A stretch of 64,000 bases of DNA from Luidia sarsii. Taxonomy: Eukaryota; Echinodermata; Asteroidea; Paxillosida; Luidiidae. The notes beneath the pieces were generated by a model. The model did no database searches. It had not been told where the DNA came from and was given only the letters and a program-made list of their open reading frames with translations. Both the position numbers and the translations under genes were made by a program. The first letter of the stretch is position 1. The number at the start of each line of letters is the position of its first letter. Positions 26,801-38,800 of the stretch are shown here, one piece after another. The stretch spans positions 28,549,768 through 28,613,767 of the forward strand of contig OX465102.1 in assembly GCA_949987565.1 (NCBI GenBank), written 5' to 3'.

Positions 26801-29800
26801 GAGTATGACATTGAAGTTCTCTTGCCAATAGAGGAAAGTAGTGATGTCCCTGAACATCCTAGCCCGCACCCAGACACATCAACTGCCTCTGGTTCCCAGG
26901 GGAGACCGACTTCTAGGTTACGGCCTTTTAGGAGACGTCAACTTCCACAGACTCCACCAGTGCGATTACGTCGGTCGCAAAGGTCCACTAGGGGACGACA
27001 CAGCAACCCATATCGTGAACCCCGTTCAGTGTTAAACCACCAACATGTCGTCTTTAATGAAAACAGACAGTCCATTTTACTCTTACTTCTTCTTCTCTCC
27101 CTTCTTTTGGCTATGAACATTGGACAAGTATTTGGATTTATTCACTTGCTTTGGCTTTGTCCACTTATCCTTCTTGTCCTTGTGAGCCGGCCCTGTCTGC
27201 AGTGGTCCTGGCAGCACAGGAAGACTCTCATTGATGCTATCATGTATATGTTGTGGATAGATGGTTGATGATTGATGTTATTGATGTAGGTTATTGATGT
27301 AGGTTATTGATTCGTAGGTATACATGTAGCTGCAGACCCTTGTAATTTCACACATGCTCCCTGTGTTGGAAGGCATGAGAAGAATAAGTACTCGGCTTAG
27401 CGTGGACAACTCCTTTTATTGAATGTCTGGAAGATCTTTTCTGTCCAATGAGGTCAACTCACTTCTAGGAATATCCTAGGATGGATTGCTGATTGATTCT
27501 GCACAGATATTTCAAAGACGAATTTGGAAAGATCCGGTTCCTATGATTATACTGAAACCTGATGCACATTTTTGCAACTAGGTCTTGAGGTCAACTCACT
27601 ATTAGGATACTGGGTTCAAAGTCTAATACCCTTATTAGTATCTATCCACAATTTGCACCCCAAGTATCTTCTATTAGATATAACTCTGAGTCAGCGCTCA
27701 TACCTTGATGATGTCATGCTTGAAACTTGACATAAACTATGTATATATATAGGTTTCTTTTTTTATTTCATGCACGGTTGCGCACTCTTCTTTTTCTTTT
27801 TAAATAGGGGGTGTGTGTGACCAGTCGTGGTTCCCAGACGGGTCTCCATAAAAATCCCTTTGTAATAAGGCTCTGGCTATTAGTTTGATTTATATTCTTA
27901 GCATTAAAGCGCCCTCTGTAGTTAACAGAAACTCTTGTACTGCCATGCCCAGCCCTCGCTTGCTGCATGTACTAGCACTAGTAGCGCATTCTTGGGATAC
28001 CACATTCCATTGCATTGTCCCCCGCTTGCTACCACGCCCGAATGCTCTCCAGCATGCACACACATAGCTTTCCTGCTTGCTGTGAATTGGGGCCTGAGGC
28101 ACTTGCCCTCCAAATGTTTGAGCTGGACACACCCAGCAACTTGCTCTCTGCTTGAACAAATGTAATCTTAAGCGAGAGTTGTCCAGACTTTGGCACGATC
28201 ATCGGTCATTCCAGGTGGTGAGTACACATTTATTTTTTATAAGCTTGGCACATTTTTTTAGTTGTTACCTTCAGGGTTTTTAATTTTTATGGAGACCCGT
28301 CTGGGAACCACGACTGGTCACAAAAGGACTAGGGCCTAGGGAACTATATTAGGGCCTATTTGATAAGTCAAAGTACATGTAGTTACACACAATGTATATG
28401 CAAATTATAAATATAAATACTAAATCTTCAAAATGACATAGATTTAATCATAATAATGACAATATCAAATATAAACAATTGGGATGATTATATGAAATGA
28501 AATTAAAAGTGTGAGAGAAATTGCAACAGTGTAGGGGTATTCTAAAAGGTGAGTGAGATATGGGATTTTGGTAGAAAATGTAAACAGTGGATTTCCCATG
28601 GTGAAACAGCTGCAAACTCCCCCCCCCTTTTTCCGTGCAAACCTCTAAGATCTTGACCTAACCCTATGGGATCCGTCTGTGTGTTTGCTTAATCATTCTG
28701 TGTGGACAGATCGTGAGCCGCCCCGTCTGACTTGCCCGGACATAGTGGTGGCGTACACCAATGCGCCGCTGACCGGCACAGCGGCCGCCAGCTGGGCTGA
28801 GCCAGGGGTGCAGGAGAACAGCCTGAAAGCACCCCCGGGGGCCACCTGCAGCCCAGCCAGTGGATCCAGCTTCTCGTTTGGCGACACCGACGTCACCTGC
28901 GCGGCCACAGACGAGGCGGGCAACGAGGGGGTGTGTCAGTTCCAAGTGTCTGTTCGGTTCAACGGTAAGACGTTTAAGCCTGTCAAGAGTGATTTGATCG
29001 TTCTACTAAATGCAGTGCCTCACCCAAACGAGGTCACCTGACTTCTCCTAACTTTCATAGATGCTATACTTTCAGAGGGGGTATCTATCACGGGGGTATC
29101 TATCCCTGATGTGACTGCAATCTCTAGGTGGTGCCATGGGTTCAACCTGATGAGTAGTGACTGAGGTGCCTGGCTGCCGCATTTTATATCACTACACAAT
29201 TAAACGACCTGCCGTTCCTAACTGAACAGTGCCTCTCATCACAAGGGCAAGATTATCGCAGCATTTCAAACTGGCTTTTCGACATTGTTCTTACCTGCGT
29301 TAGGCAACATATTCAACAAACTAGCCCCTTCGTCTGGCTATGGCTGCCAACAATGCACCCTTGATTGTAAGCATCAGCTCGTCTGGCTATGGCTGCCAAC
29401 AATGCACCCTTGATTGTAAGCATCAGCTCGTCTGGCTATGGCTGCCAGCAATGCACCCTTGATTGTAAGCATCAGCTCGTCTGGCTATGGCTGCCAACAA
29501 TGCACCCTTGATTGTAAGCATCAGCTCGTCATAGGCTATGGCTGCCAACAATGTACCCTTGATTGTAAGCATCAGCTCGTCAGGCTATGGCTGCCAACAA
29601 TGCACCCTTGATTGTAAGCATCAGCTCGTCTGGCTATGGCTGCCAACAACGCACCCTTGATTGTAAGCATCAGCTCATCTGGCTATGGCTGCCAACAATG
29701 CACCCTTGATTGTAATCCTCAGCTCGACTGGCTATGGCTGCCAACAATGCACCCTTGATTGTAAGCATCAGCTCGTCTGGCTATGGCTGCCAACAATGCA

Positions 29801-32800
29801 CCCTTGATTGTAAGCATCAGCTCGTCTGGCTATGGCTGCCAACAATGCACCCTTGATTGTAAGCATCAGCTCGTTTGGCTATGGCTGCCAACAACGCACC
29901 CCTGATTGTAAGCATCAGCTCGTCTGGCTATGGCTGCCAACAATGCACCCTTGATTGTAAGCATCAGCTCGTCTGGCTATGGCTGCCAACAATGCACCCT
30001 TGATTGTAAGCATCAGCTCGTCTGGCTATGGCTGCCAACAATGCACCCTTGATTGTAAGCATCAGCTCGTCTGGCTATGGCTGCCAACAATGCACCCTTG
30101 ATTGTATAAGCATCAGCTCGTCTGGCTATGGCTGCCACCAACGCATCCTTGATTGTAAGCATCAGCTAGTCTGGCTATGACTGCCAACAATGCACCCTTG
30201 ATTGTAAGCATCAGCTCGTCTGGCTATGGCTGCCAACAATGCACCCTTGATTGTAAGCATCAGCTCGTCTGGCTATGGCTGCCAACAATGCACCCTTGAT
30301 TGTAAGCATCAGCTCGTCTGGCTATGGCTGCCAACAATGCACCCTTGATTGTAAGCATCAGCTCGTCTGGCTATGGCTGCCAACAACGCACCCTTGATTG
30401 TAAGCATCAGCTCGTCTGGCTATGGCTGCCAACAATGCACCCTTGATTGTAAGCATCAGCTCGTCTGGCTATGGCTGCCAACAATCCACCCTTGATTGTA
30501 AGCATCAGCTCGTCTGGCTATGGCTGCGAACAATGCACCCTTGATTGTAAGCATCAGCTCGTCTGGCTATGGCTGCCAACAATGCACCCTTGATTGTATG
30601 CATCAGCTCGTCTGGCTATGGCTGCCAACAACGCACCCCTGATTGTAAGCATCAGCTCGTCTGGCTATGGCTGCCAACAATGCACCCTTGATTGTAAGCA
30701 TCAGCTCGTCTGGCTATGGCTGCCAACAATGCACCCTTGATTGTAAGCATCAGCTCGTCTGGCTATGGCTGCCAACAATGCACCCTTGATTGTAAGCATC
30801 AGCTCGTCTGGCTATGGCTGCCAACAACGCACCCTTGATTGTAAGCATCAGCTCGTCTGGCTATGGCTGCCAACAATGCACCCTTGATTGTAAGCATCAG
30901 CTCGTCTGGCTATGGCTGCCAACAATGCACCCTTGATTGTAAGCATCAGCTCGTCTGGCTATGGCTGCCAACAATGCACCCTTGATTGTAAGCATCAGCT
31001 CGTCTGCTATGGCTGCCAACAATGCACCCTTGATTGTAAGCATCAGCTCGTCTGGCTATGGCTGCCAACAATGCACCCTTGATTGTAAGCATCAGCTCGT
31101 CTGGCTATGGCTGCCAACAATGCACCCTTGATTGTAAGCATCAGCTCGTCTGGCTATGGCTGCCAACAATGCACCCTTGATTGTAAGCATCAGCTCGTCT
31201 GGCTATGGCTGCCAACAACGCACCCTTAATTGTAACATCAACTCGTCTGGCTATGGCTGCCAACAATGCACCCTTGATTTTAAGCAGATCAGCTCGTCTG
31301 GCTATGGCTGCCAACAATGCACCCTTGATTGTAATCCTCAGCTCGTCTGGCTTGTCTTATATCAACAGATACTGAGCCCCCAGTGTGGACTGGCTGTCCG
31401 TCAGACGTTGAAGAGAAAACCGCGACCAGTTCGGCGAGGGCGTTTGTCTCCTGGACACCTCCAACTGCTGAAGACAACTCCCTAGAAGAACTGGACGTTG
31501 CCCTCAACCTGCAGCCGGACCAGAACTACGACATTGGCACGTATGAGGTACTGCGACAAGTATTATGTGCTCGGTGCCGTCGGGAATGTGTGAGCATGGG
31601 TGTGTGAGTGAGAAAGGTCCCGCTAGAATCAAAATATCAGTCCCTCCGCAAGTGTTTGACAAAATTGTTTCCACATTTCATTTGCCCTCCGTTCTCTGCC
31701 AGGTGGTGTATACAGTGACTGACGCTGCAGGCTTGAAGGCATATTGTAGATTCACAGTAGAAGTCCGAGGTAACTGCTGGACCATTTTAGGCCCTTACTT
31801 CTTTCTTTTGTTGATGTGACTATTATAATAAAATGGTCAATCAGGCAAAGGATGCCCTGCATCTTCCCATCAGAAAAGGTGGACGGTCTTGGAGGGGGCA
31901 GGATGGGGTGGAGGGGACTTGGGAATCAGATTAGAAAGTTTATTGTTCACATCATGTGGAGGTTTGCATGGTGGAAGCACAATGTGGAAAGTTTGTGGTG
32001 ATGCCTTGTACAGTAAGTCATCTCTCTCGAGATGGAGTGTGTCCCTGAAAAGACCCTGCAAATCAACATTTTGCATGGGCAGTGTGTCCTTTCCCTGTTG
32101 TCACGGGACTGCAGAATTCCAAGTATCATTGGTGCTTATACATGCTATGCTGGGAACGTTAAAGTTAAAGTGCCATGGGCCTACTCCGTCTCGCGTGGTG
32201 TCACCACAGACTTTGCACATTGTTCTTTTCCATCTTAAGTACCACAAGTAACTCATTTCATGGAATTCTGGTCAGCCAAAGCAATCAGTCCAGACTGTAG
32301 CAGATTGGCTGCCTTGTTATAGGTAGAACCATGTTCTGGATGACTACTGTGCATATAGTGTGCACTGGGAACTTCACATTAAAGGGGGATTCAATGCAGC
32401 TAAAAGTGAAACAATTATTATTAATTGGTTTGCGGTGACACCATGTGTATCATCTCTTTTGAGACTGAGTGCGGCCCTGAAAAGAGCCGTTGACTCAACG
32501 TTTCGAGCAGTGTGTACTCTGCTCGTCGTCAGGAGACTGAGAAGTGAAACAGAAAAACAAAATGGTGCCAACTGCTTATTACCGACCCAAAATGGGTAAC
32601 CAGGGGACGTGGCATACATGTAGGTCCTGGAATTTTACAGGGTCTGACTTCTCCATCCTGTCAGGACCTTCTTCAGAGGCAAAATGACCGGTGCTGGCAC
32701 TCCTCTAATTAACCAAAATGGCCTCTGACTTTTTGAGAAACCTTCCATCGTGTCAGAACATTGAGGCCTGTTATTTTCCTAGTGAAGCGCTCAATATTGA

Positions 32801-35800
32801 GAGGGGCCACTGCTGAGTTTGTGTCCATGGTCATTTCTCTTGAGTTTGAGTCAAATTAATTGCTGAGTCATTTAGGGTGAGCCTGAATCACATAATCTGA
32901 GTCATGCCTTTTTGGTATCATGACTCAATTCTGAGTCAAGTCTTTTGGTATCATGACTCAAGTCTGAGTCCGTGTCAAGTCTTTTGGTATCATGACTCAA
33001 GTCTGAGTCTGAGTCAAGTCTTTTGGTATCATATGACTCAAGTCTGAGACCGTGTCAAGTCTTTTGGTATCATGACTCAAGTCTGAGTCCGTGTCAAGTC
33101 TTTTGGTATCATGACTCAAGTCTGAGACCGTGTCAAGTCTTTTGGTATCATGACTCAAGTCTGAGTCCGAGTCAAGTCTTTTGGTATCATGACTCAAGTC
33201 TGAGTCTGAGTCAAGTCTTTTGGTATCATGACTCAAGTCTGAGTCCGAGTCAAGTCTTTTGGTATCATGACTCAAGTCTGAGTCCGAGTCAAGTCTTTTG
33301 GTATCATGACTCAAGTCTGAGTCTGAGTCAAGTCTTTTGGTATCATGACTCAAGTCTGAGTCTGAGTCAAGTCTTTTGGTATCATGACTCAAGTCTGAGT
33401 CCGAGTCAAGTCTTTTGGTATCATGACTCAAGTCTGAGTCTGAGTCAAGTCTTTTGGTATCATGACTCAAGTCTGAGTCTGAGTCAAGTCTTTTCGTATC
33501 ATGACTCAAGTCTGAGTCCGAGTCAAGTCTTTTGGTATCATGACTCAAGTCTGAGTCCGAGTCAAGTCTTTTGGTATCATAACTCAAGTCTGAGTCTGAG
33601 TCAAGTCTTTTGGTATCATGACTCAAGTCTGAGTCTGAGTCAAGTCTTTTGGTATCATGACTCAAGTCTGAGTCCGAGTCAAGTCTTTTGGTATCATGAC
33701 TCAAGTCTGAGTCCGTGTCAAGTCTTTTGGTATCATGACTCAAGTCTGAGTCCGAGTCAAGTCTTTTGGTATCATGACTCAAGTCTGAGTCCGAGTCAAG
33801 TCTTTTGGTATCATGACTCAAGTCTGAGTCCATGTCAAGTCTTTTGGTATCATGACTCAAGTCTGAGTCTGAGTCAAGTCTTTTGGTATCATGACTCAAG
33901 TCTGAGTCAGTGTCAAGTCTTTTGTATCATGACTCAAGTCTGAGACCGTGTCAAGTCTTTTGGTATCATGACTCAAGTCTGAGTCTGAGTCAAGTCTTTT
34001 GGTATCATGACTCAAGTCTGAGTCCGAGTCAAGTGTTTTGGTATCATGACTCAAGTCTGAGTCTGAGTCAAGTCTTTTGGTATCATGACTCAAGTCTGAG
34101 TCTGAGTCAAGTCTTTTGGTATCATGACTCAAGTCTGAGTCTGAGTCAAGTCTTTTGGTATCATGACTCAAGTCTGAGTCTGAGTCAAGTCTTTTCGTAT
34201 CATGACTCAAGTCTGAGTCCGAGTCAAGTCTTTTGGCATCATGACTCAAGTCTGAGTCCGAGTCAAGTCTTTTGGTATCATGACTCAAGTCTGAGTCTGA
34301 GTCAAGTCTTTTGGTATCATGACTCAAGTCTGAGTCCGAGTCAAGTCTTTTGGTATCATGACTCAAGTCTGAGTCTGAGTCAAGTCTTTTGGTATCATGA
34401 CTCAAGTCTGAGTCTGAGTCAAGTCTTTTGGTATCATGACTCAAGTCTGAGTCCGTGTCAAGTCTTTTCGTATCATGACTCAAGTCTGAGTCCGAGTCAA
34501 GTCTTTTGGTATCATGACTCAAGTCTGAGTCTGAGTCAAGTCTTTTGGTATCATGACTCAAGTCTGAGTCCGAGTCAAGTCTTTTGGTATCATGACTCAA
34601 GTCTGAGTCCATGTCAAGTCTTTTGGTATCATGACTCAAGTCTGAGTCTGAGTCAAGTCTTTTGGTATCATGACTCAAGTCTGAATCTGAGTCAAGTCTT
34701 TTGGTATCATGACTCAAGTCTGAGTCTGAGTCAAGTCTTTTGGTATCATGACTCAAGTCTGAGTCTGAGTCAAGTCTTTTGGTATCATGACTCAAGTCTG
34801 AGTCCGAGTCAAGTGTTTTGGTATCATGACTCAAGTCTGAGTCCGTGTCAAGTCTTTTGGTATCATGACTCAAGTCTGAGTCTGAGTCAAGTCTTTTGGT
34901 ATCATGACTCAAGTCTGAGTCTGAGTCAAGTCTTTTGGTATCATGACTCAAGTCTGAGTCTGAGTCAAGTCTTTTAGTATCATGACTCAAGTCTGAGTCA
35001 GTGTCAAGTCTTTTGGTATCATGACTCAAGTCCGAGTCCGAGTCAAGTCTTTTGGTATCATGACTCAAGTCCGAGTCTGAATCATACAAAATAACAATTT
35101 TGTCAAACTCGAGTCACAAGTCTAGTGACTGCATATTTTCCTTTTTGTTCTCATTGCACAAGTGAAATAGCACTCTCAGGCTGAGTAAAAAAAAAATTCA
35201 ATCCATGATATCGGGGCAGGATTTTCTCAAAAGCCTATTGTTTCGTATGTCCAACCAGACGAGGAGGATCCGACATTTACGGTGCCGGACAATGTGAAGG
35301 TGGAAACAGACAATGGCCGGTCCTATGCTACTGTCACCCTCCCTGATCCGACGAACCTTGCAGACAATTCTGGAGGACCAGTCGATGTGACCAAATCGCA
35401 GCAGAGCGGCACCGAGTTTGGCATTGGGGAGACACCGGTCGACTACACTGTGGAAGATGTTTACGGCAACTCAGTGGCTTTCACTATCACGGTCACTGTG
35501 GAAGGTAACTTCAGCATCAATTTGGTGTTTGACGGACACAACAAATCTGCCAATTCACTCTGTCTGTCTCTGGCTTTTTATTTTACGCGACACCATCCCA
35601 CTCAAAAGACCTTGTGTTTGCTCTCTAGAGAGAGTTAGAACTTACAACAAGTTTTGGTTTGGCAATGCTCCCATACTGGATGCTATATAGTGCCCATTTG
35701 AAGCCCATTATACAATGTACATGTACATGTAGTGGCCATACTGGAGCTCATAGTGGCCATACTGGAGCCCATGGTGGCCATACTGGAGCCCATTATAGTG

Positions 35801-38800
35801 GCCATACTGGAGCCCATAGTGGCCATAATGGAGCTGATAATGCACATACTGGAGACTATATAGTGGCCATACTGGAGCTCATAGTGCCCATACTGGATCA
35901 GATAGTGGCCATACTGGAGCCCATGGTGCACATACTGGAGCCCATGGTGGCCATACTGGAGCCCATGGTGGCCATACTGGAGGTCATAGTGCACATACTG
36001 GAGACTATAGTGGCCATACTGGAGCTCATATTGCACATACTGGATACTATAGTGGCCATGTATTGGAGCCCATTATAGTGCCCATACTGGAGACTACCGG
36101 TATAGTGGCCATACTGGGGACTACCGGTATAGTGGCCATACTGGAGACTTAATAGTGGCCATACTGGAGACTATATTGGCCATACTGGAGCTCATATGTG
36201 CACATATACTGGATACTATAGTGGCCATATTGGAGCCCATTATAGTGCCCATACTGGAGACTACCGGTATAGTGGCCATATACTGGAGTCCATAGTGCCC
36301 TTACTGGAAACTATAGTGGCCATACTGGAACCCATAGTGCCCGTACTGGAGACTTACTGTAGTAGTGGCCATACTGGAGACTTAGTAGTGGCCATACTGG
36401 AGCCCTTATAGTGGCCATACTGGAGCCCATGTACACTGTGTAGTGGCCATACTGGCATAAAACCCGTAGTACCTATACTGGAGCCCCTATTAAAATACAA
36501 GTACTAGTGCCCCTGAAGCCCATTGGGCCTGTACTGTAGACCAGAGTGCTAATTGTCACTTTTGTATCTCTGAAAACGCAGATAAGGAGGCTCCCACATT
36601 CACAGAGATTGCAGACTTTCTGCTGAATGTCCAAAACGGCGAGTCAACGGCCGATGTCATCCTGCCCTGGCCGGACAACCTGAGGGACAACTCGGGAGAT
36701 GATGTCACCGTGAGGACGTCGATCACAAACGGCACAGCCCTGGAAATTGGACCCCATGATGTCACCTACACAGTTGAGGATGTCTACGGGAACACGGATA
36801 TGTTCACCGTGACTGTCACCATAGGCGGTAAGTCACCGAAGGCTGCTTGCTATAGAACGTGCAGACACCAGACTTGTAATGACCCAAACTCGGACTCGAG
36901 TCTCATCTTTCATTGAAAGCTGGGAGACCAACTGCATGAACGCTGAGATTAAAGGGAAGGGGAAATCCGTAGACAAGGGCTTCAAACATCTAAACGGTGA
37001 AAATGAGGTGAAAATGTCATTTAGTCGTGAAAATAAAATTCACCGTGTTTTCACCCCTCTATTTCATGGCACACCGTCAGTTAGCCAAGTTCATTTTCAC
37101 GGTGTTTTCACCAGTGGTCTCCAAGGCCACATTCCTGGTGGTAAATGGCTAGAGCCAATTTAAGTATCTGGGAGTGACAGGTACAAGGACACCATACAGT
37201 ACCTCTATGGGGGCTGATGGTCCCTACTGGTAATTGAATTACCTGGGGGGGGAGCCATCCCCCAAGGCTGGAGCTTGCCACCCTAGATATTCAAGGTTTT
37301 TTCATGGTCTCTTAAGTGACCTGAAGATGTCCTTATCAGGTCAGTGAATTCACTGTAAAAATGCACCGTGAAACCACAGTGACTTTTTAGTTTCACGGCG
37401 AAATGACGTTTTCAGCCCTTTTTCACGGTTTATATGTTCATAGTGAAGGAGGACAGATCAAAAGGGAGAATTGAAGTGGAGTAAGTGAAGAATGATGTGA
37501 GTCATTCCCCTCATTGATGGTTAAATCGTCACTTTCTCATCTACGGTTCCTCCCGGCCAATTAGAACCAAAATCAGAATCAGTGAGGCCACTTAGTGACT
37601 TTATGCTCATATCTAGATCTGAAGCTGAAATTGAGATGAGAATTGATTGATTCTTTTTTTCTTTGCGGGGAAATAATCTCACCAGACAATCAAGCTCCAC
37701 AATTCACAGAAGTGGGGGACTTTGAAGCGGAGACCGATTCTGGAGAGGCCTTTGCTACTGTCAGCTTCCCGGACCCAGCAGACCTGAGCGATAACTCCGG
37801 ACAGACTCCCACCGTGTCCACGTCACCGGAGAGCGGTGCCGAGTTGGACATAGGCCCTAATACGGTCACCTACACAGTCTCGGATGGCAACGGGAACTCG
37901 GCGGTCTTTGATGTAATTGTCACCGTCATAGGTCAGTGTTGTGAATGTTTGTTTAAAGACAATTTTCCAATTGGTCTTGGTTTTTTTCTTCTATGCTGTG
38001 AATGATTGTTTAAACTTATACAGCTTATGTTCCAAAGACTTTAGTCTTGGTTTGTTTCTGCAGCCATGCAGTAATGCATTGTTTCATCTGCAGAAAGTTA
38101 TTACACCTTGCGGTTCCCAGTAAATCGTTTGGTGGTTTGTTTTTTCATCACTGGCGTGATGCTTATTTGTTGTGAATAATTATTGTGAAAAGCCACACAA
38201 TTTGGGTATTGATAAATAACCGAAGCCTAGCAGGAAACATTCCAGCAACCACATTAAATTTTTGTCCTTCTCTTTGTATTTGATTTGTGTCATGCTTCGG
38301 CAAAGAAGTGGTAGTTTGGCAGAATCGTGTACCAATGAGAACGGGGCTGAAGTCTTTGCAGACTGAGCCTCTGTTACTATTGCCCATGACAAATGGAGGT
38401 GTGTTTCCATGGTGATTGTTTCTACTGCGGGGCCGTGTTGCTCTACATTTGGAGAGGTCTCATAGTGACTCACTAGCTTCAAAGTGGCAGAAGTGATGAG
38501 AAAAGGACTATTCTTCTCCAAACTTGTAAGGGAAGCTGCTGAACGGAGATATATCACTGCTCTTGATTGATCCACCAGTGATGACACAAGATTGGGATTG
38601 GGGTTTTCTTACTGCATGTAATTGGATTAACTAATTGTGACTATACCACGGTACCAGCCTTTTGCTTGGACTTTTCGCAACCAGGATATAAAAAAAAAAA
38701 AATTCCTGCCCTCCTTCAGTGCATCTGTTGAAGTGGCTGCAGCTACGAAAGCCCATGCTTCATTAAAAAAAAGATTCCTAGTTAGTCCTATCAAGTGCTA

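Larger units (their letters stand above)
19997..28322 (+). mobile_element. Ty3/Gypsy LTR retrotransposon, apparently young, abnormal right end
   Basis: Order: left LTR (19997-20856), tRNA-Ser primer site (20859-20876), leader, gag (21894-22889), pol (open 22862-27268), untranslated region, purine-rich tract just before 27816, and a right direct repeat (27816-28288) ending in a 40-base inverted copy of the LTR start (28283-28322). AAAG lies immediately outside both ends (19993-19996 and 28323-28326), a 4-bp target duplication. The two direct repeats align over about 473 bases with no difference I could find, so insertion is recent. It sits in the HYR2-HYR3 intron in the same orientation as the gene. 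Confidence 0.85.
31770..32907 (+). other. Intron with dispersed repeats before the 39-bp array
   Basis: Contains hammerhead-like family-2 (32495-32550, minus strand) and family-1 (32648-32695, minus strand) fragments, plus SINE-like text at 31930-32230. No exon seen. Confidence 0.5.

Noticed and set aside
19997..28322. Two independent 470-505 bp TIR transposons flanking the Gypsy by chance
   Set aside because: They are direct repeats without visible difference, bracket the internal region, follow a purine-rich tract on the right, and share AAAG at the outer ends. LTRs explain this better, though the 40-base TIR-like end is abnormal.
29330..31352. CRISPR-like regular array
   Set aside because: There are no unique spacers; the whole 49-bp unit repeats. 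Genome and gene structure are eukaryotic, so this is a minisatellite.
32997..35089. Open frames of about 300-400 residues on both strands made of 13-residue repeats
   Set aside because: The 39-bp period is a multiple of three, so all copies stay open in the same frame on both strands. There is no start context, splice signal or domain, and it lies inside an intron.
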